From assembly GCA_009731375.1 (NCBI GenBank), contig BJOX01000116.1:128328-192327 (forward strand): a stretch of DNA of 64,000 bases. Reading direction: 5' to 3'. Position 1 is the first letter of the stretch. Each line of letters opens with the position of its first letter. Origin of the DNA: Paulinella micropora (Eukaryota > Cercozoa > Imbricatea > Euglyphida). Under the pieces are notes generated by a model. The model had not been told where the DNA came from. It was given only the letters and a program-made list of their open reading frames with translations, and made no database searches. Shown one piece after another: positions 60,869 through 64,000 of the stretch. A program made the translations under genes and the position numbers.

Positions 60869-62868
60869 CGCGAGGATATACATTTATTCCGCGAAGGATC
60901 GCGATGTTTATTACGTATCCCGCGCGGGGACGCGATGACAGGCTTACGAGCCTTAAGAGATAATATAATAACCCGCCAGGGGGCGAGGTCATCAACGTAG
61001 CAGGACTGATCACCCTCACGTTCACTTGTATATTCACCCTCAGCCTACGGTGGCACAATAAGGGTAAGCGTACGGAGTACGAACGTGTCAATGGTCGGCA
61101 TGAGAGAATGAGAGAATGAGCTCGAGAGATGAGAAGAGAGATGAAATATGATCGAGAGAAGAGAACGGGAGGGGGTAATGCAAATACACCCACAGGTACC
61201 GCTGAGGGCAACGGGCCCATAAGGCAATCACAGCCACGGTACATTTGGAATATCTAACTCATGGAATTTATTTTTTTGTGCCCCGCAGGGACGCGAGGAC
61301 GGCGGAACGCTGAATGGAAAAGACTCACCGCTCGGCATGCGGATCAAGGGATGTACATGGACTGATAACAACAAGGGCACGGGGAGCCTAAACGGAAGGC
61401 GGAACGAGGGATGACGGAATAGGGGGAGAGGGGATAGATTATAGGATGGATAGTAATAGAAACTGATAGATTGTGGGACGGGTAGTAATAGAAATGGATA
61501 GCACGGATTGTGATAGATATGGATAGACTATAGCATTGATAATGGTAGGGATAGAAAGGTGGGACGACACGTGGCATCGGGAAGACCAGCTGGACGAACG
61601 GGGGAACTGGACGAAAAAAAAAAAAGGGGGGGGGAACCCTTATGGGAGGCAGAGCGTGGGGATGGGATAGAGGGGCAGGTTTTAAGTGGTACTCGGGGTC
61701 GTTTCAAGCATGGAGTGCTAGCGCCGGGGGGACGGCGGTGGGGGACATCAAAGGCTTGGCGGGGCCTTCCCTTAACAACGTCTTAAGTTACTTCTGGGCT
61801 ACACGCCGGGACTACAGCGTCACCTGGGGCCTTAATTCGATAAAAGTCCTTTCAAATTTCCAAGAGATTCGTTGGCAATTTTCACGGATAAGGCGGACGA
61901 ACGCGGATGTGGATCGGCTTTTTCAAATTCCCAAGAGATTCGTTGGTAATTTTCACTGATAAGGCGGAAAAACGCGGATGTGGATTGGCTTTTTCAAATT
62001 CCCAAGAGTTTCGTCTGCAATTTTCAGGGATTCGAGATTTCCACGGATTAGTAATTTTACCGTTTGGCACAAGGGAACTTATGCAAAATCGTATTAGAAG
62101 GGGATGTAAAGCGGCGACTTGAGATGTGTATTTCCACGGATTAGCGATTTTACACAAGAGAGCTTATGCAAAATCGTGGTGGGAAAATATGGGGTGGTCA
62201 GTTTTCACAATCATAAAGTGGCAGCTATTACAGAGGGAACTTGCGAATAATCTTTGGGCGCCGATGCGGCTGAAAGGAGAATAAGACGGAATCAATGGAT
62301 TTTAATCATGCATAAAAGGAATTTATCAATAACTATCAGGGGGATCGGATAGTATAGACTCACACTAGGTGGGAGGGACGATGAGTGAATTTCGGGTAAC
62401 ACGGGGTGTGCAATTTTATCCTAGCGGAAGGGTCTAGTCACTAACCGTCACTCATAATTTTTACACATTTTATCCCGGTTTGGTTCGGCTGGTCTTGATT
62501 CGACTTCTCGCGCACCCTGACGAGGGCACGCTCGAGGGGGAGCCTACCGCCGGCCCATCCGGTATACAATGGCATTACCCTATGTTCCGGTCTGTCGGTT
62601 ATCCTTGGTTTGGAGAGTACGGAGTCCCTTCTATTTTCTGTATTCCTCATTCTACAAATAGTTAGATAGTTGTTATCAGTATTACTAAATATTGAGTCGG
62701 ATGACAGTATTAATAACACCACTTAAGCAGAATGGAAAGTATATTACAAATAATCGCGAAGAATATGAACGAAATAAAAAATGTATGCTCATAGAACTAA
62801 AACTAAGAAACTTCAATTTATTGTTTGGTTTGGAAGAAGATGAGCTTCCGCCGTTGGAAGACGATGTT
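60869..62868. other. No supported gene; 71-bp tandem repeat at 61850-62020
   Basis: Between the copia-like element and the ATT repeat I find no gene. Units starting at 61850, 61921 and 61992 (TTTCAAATTYCCAAGAG) repeat with a period of 71 bases, the third only partly. CGCAGGGACGCGAGGA-like words recur near 60865, 60935 and 61285. Confidence 0.5.
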
Positions 62869-62869
62869 G

Positions 62870-62953
<84 letters not shown>
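62869..62953. repeat. ATT trinucleotide repeat
   Basis: An uninterrupted ATT array of about 85 bases. Poly-Tyr or poly-Ile frames through it are artefacts. Confidence 0.95.
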
Positions 62954-63554
62954 TTGGGGGGCACCAATACATGGTTGAGTGTCACCGCCACACGGCGGGG
63001 TTGGGGCCGTTGGCAGCTTGTTATGAGGGGTACATAATCAGTGCTCCACTGATTCATGAGACGGAAACCTTTACTGAGAGAAGCTCTCTCAGCACGCTCA
63101 CGGCTCTTGGCTCGGGGTGGCCTCTGGTATCACTCGGGGTGCGGGGGGTGGGGGTTATCTGAGGGAGGGGGTTGGGCTCAGTGGGTCACTGGATACTGTC
63201 GGTATGAGTGGGAATGAAGGCGACAGGCTCCACACATTTCCACAAGCCTTGAAATCACTCAACTGCCACAGTAGCGACTGCCTGGACGCGGGGCTCCTGA
63301 CTCACCCTCTCTCCCAGAACCCCTCGTGCTCACTTTGCGGATGCCATGGGGATGCTCTGGCGGAGGGTCGGGACGTGTTGGGTGCATGTGACCGGGCCTG
63401 TCACTTAGTGTTCTCGGTAGATGACTCTTTTGTAGCTTCTATCGGACGCAGGGTGGCTTGCCACGACACCTCAATGATGCATAGTACGTCACGTCTCTGG
63501 CCTGGTTACGGGGGCGGGTAACTGAGGCGGGTTCCTGAAGGCTGGTTACGGAAG
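62954..63554. other. No supported gene
   Basis: Moderately GC-rich spacer. Frames of 60-130 codons occur but show no recognisable motif and no biased composition that would distinguish them from chance. Confidence 0.4.
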
Positions 63555-63757
63555 CTATGTTATTGTTGTTGGGTTCCTGGCTGCTATGTTATTGTTGTTG
63601 GGTTCCTGGCTGCTATGTTATTGTTGTTGGGTTCCTGGCTGCTATGTTATTGTTGTTGGGTTCCTGGCTGCTATGTTATTGTTGTTGGGTTCCTGGCTGC
63701 TATGTTATTGTTGTTGGGTTCCTGGCTGCTATGTTATTGTTGTTGGGTTCCTGGCGG
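63555..63757. repeat. 29-bp minisatellite, seven copies
   Basis: CTATGTTATTGTTGTTGGGT plus TCCTGGCTG repeats seven times head to tail without spacers. The first six copies are identical and the last differs at its final bases. Because 29 is not a multiple of three, all three frames read the same peptide in rotation. Confidence 0.95.
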
Positions 63758-64000
63758 CGTACATGTTTATGCTTTTTTAAGGGTTGAGATTTAAATAACC
63801 CCACTCGGGTCTTCTTTTATCGAGCTCACCACTCGGTGGAGGCCTGGGGTAGACTTATACGATGTTTTTGATGCTAGGTTCCGTCTCCAGGGATTCGACT
63901 GGCATCGCTGCTTTGTCTCACCGCACTGCCTCACCCACACATCCACGCTGGCACACTCACTGTTTCTCCTCTTGCTCTTGTACCTATGTCGCACACATGA
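63758..64000. other. Window end, nothing seen
   Basis: No supported gene, RNA or repeat in the last 240 bases. Confidence 0.4.

Noticed and set aside
62692-63162. Gene with a poly-Tyr stretch
   Set aside because: Only about 50 codons precede the ATT repeat, with no recognisable motif, and the rest is repeat translation.
63555-63757. CRISPR array (29-base direct repeats)
   Set aside because: The repeats abut with no spacers, no cas genes exist nearby and the genome is eukaryotic. It is a minisatellite.

Overview
The window is eukaryotic nuclear DNA, most likely from an alga or other protist. I cannot name the species. Evidence for a eukaryote is the GT-AG introns that restore reading frames, AATAAA poly(A) signals, two copia-type LTR retroelement remnants, tRNA-derived SINEs and long microsatellite fields. 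The assembly is rough. At least twelve stretches are runs of N, most of them flanked by poly-G or poly-C, and many genes carry one-base frameshifts. Some of these are probably consensus errors, so where I describe a gene as broken, error and true decay cannot be separated from this sequence alone.

Region 1 (1 to about 25.66 kb) is a very GC-rich, gene-dense island. Genes lie on both strands with short spacers and convergent poly(A) signals, in one case with a stop codon inside the signal. Recognisable products are a USP-type ubiquitin protease (14254-16591), a spliced HNH-endonuclease-like protein (16540-18471) and two paralogous surface proteins with BspA/DUF285 repeats that share an intron position (18592-22005 and 22965-24181). 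The rest are proteins I do not recognise. An endogenous large DNA virus segment is a reasonable hypothesis, but no hallmark virion or replication gene is visible here, so a compact host island remains possible. The island ends abruptly inside the RNase H region of a copia element (25.64-25.70 kb).

Region 2 (25.68-33.6 kb) is AT-rich repeat country: the copia 3' end with its LTR (27574-27991), microsatellites built on GTAT, AATAC, AAT and CATA, two tRNA-derived SINEs and a three-copy tandem repeat.

Region 3 (33607-53710) is a Maverick/Polinton or Polinton-like virus of about 20.1 kb with terminal inverted repeats of about 300 bp. It carries a family B polymerase fused to a Pif1-like helicase, an rve integrase, a double-jelly-roll major capsid protein, a minor capsid protein, an adenain-like protease and an FtsK/HerA-type packaging ATPase. 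It also has a lipase, a very long fibre with an S74 self-cleaving chaperone domain, a RING-like protein and small virion proteins. Left-end plus-strand genes share one promoter-like block. Most minus-strand virion genes share another, T-rich box containing or resembling CTAAYAATATAG. Several genes carry in-frame stops or lack an ATG, so this copy looks partly decayed, although capsid, protease and integrase frames are open.

Region 4 (53.7-64 kb) holds a second, rearranged copia-like element (gag 55.5 kb, protease 58.5 kb, integrase 59.3-60.35 kb, no reverse transcriptase seen) with an internal inversion in gag, followed by gene-poor DNA with short tandem repeats and a 29-bp minisatellite.
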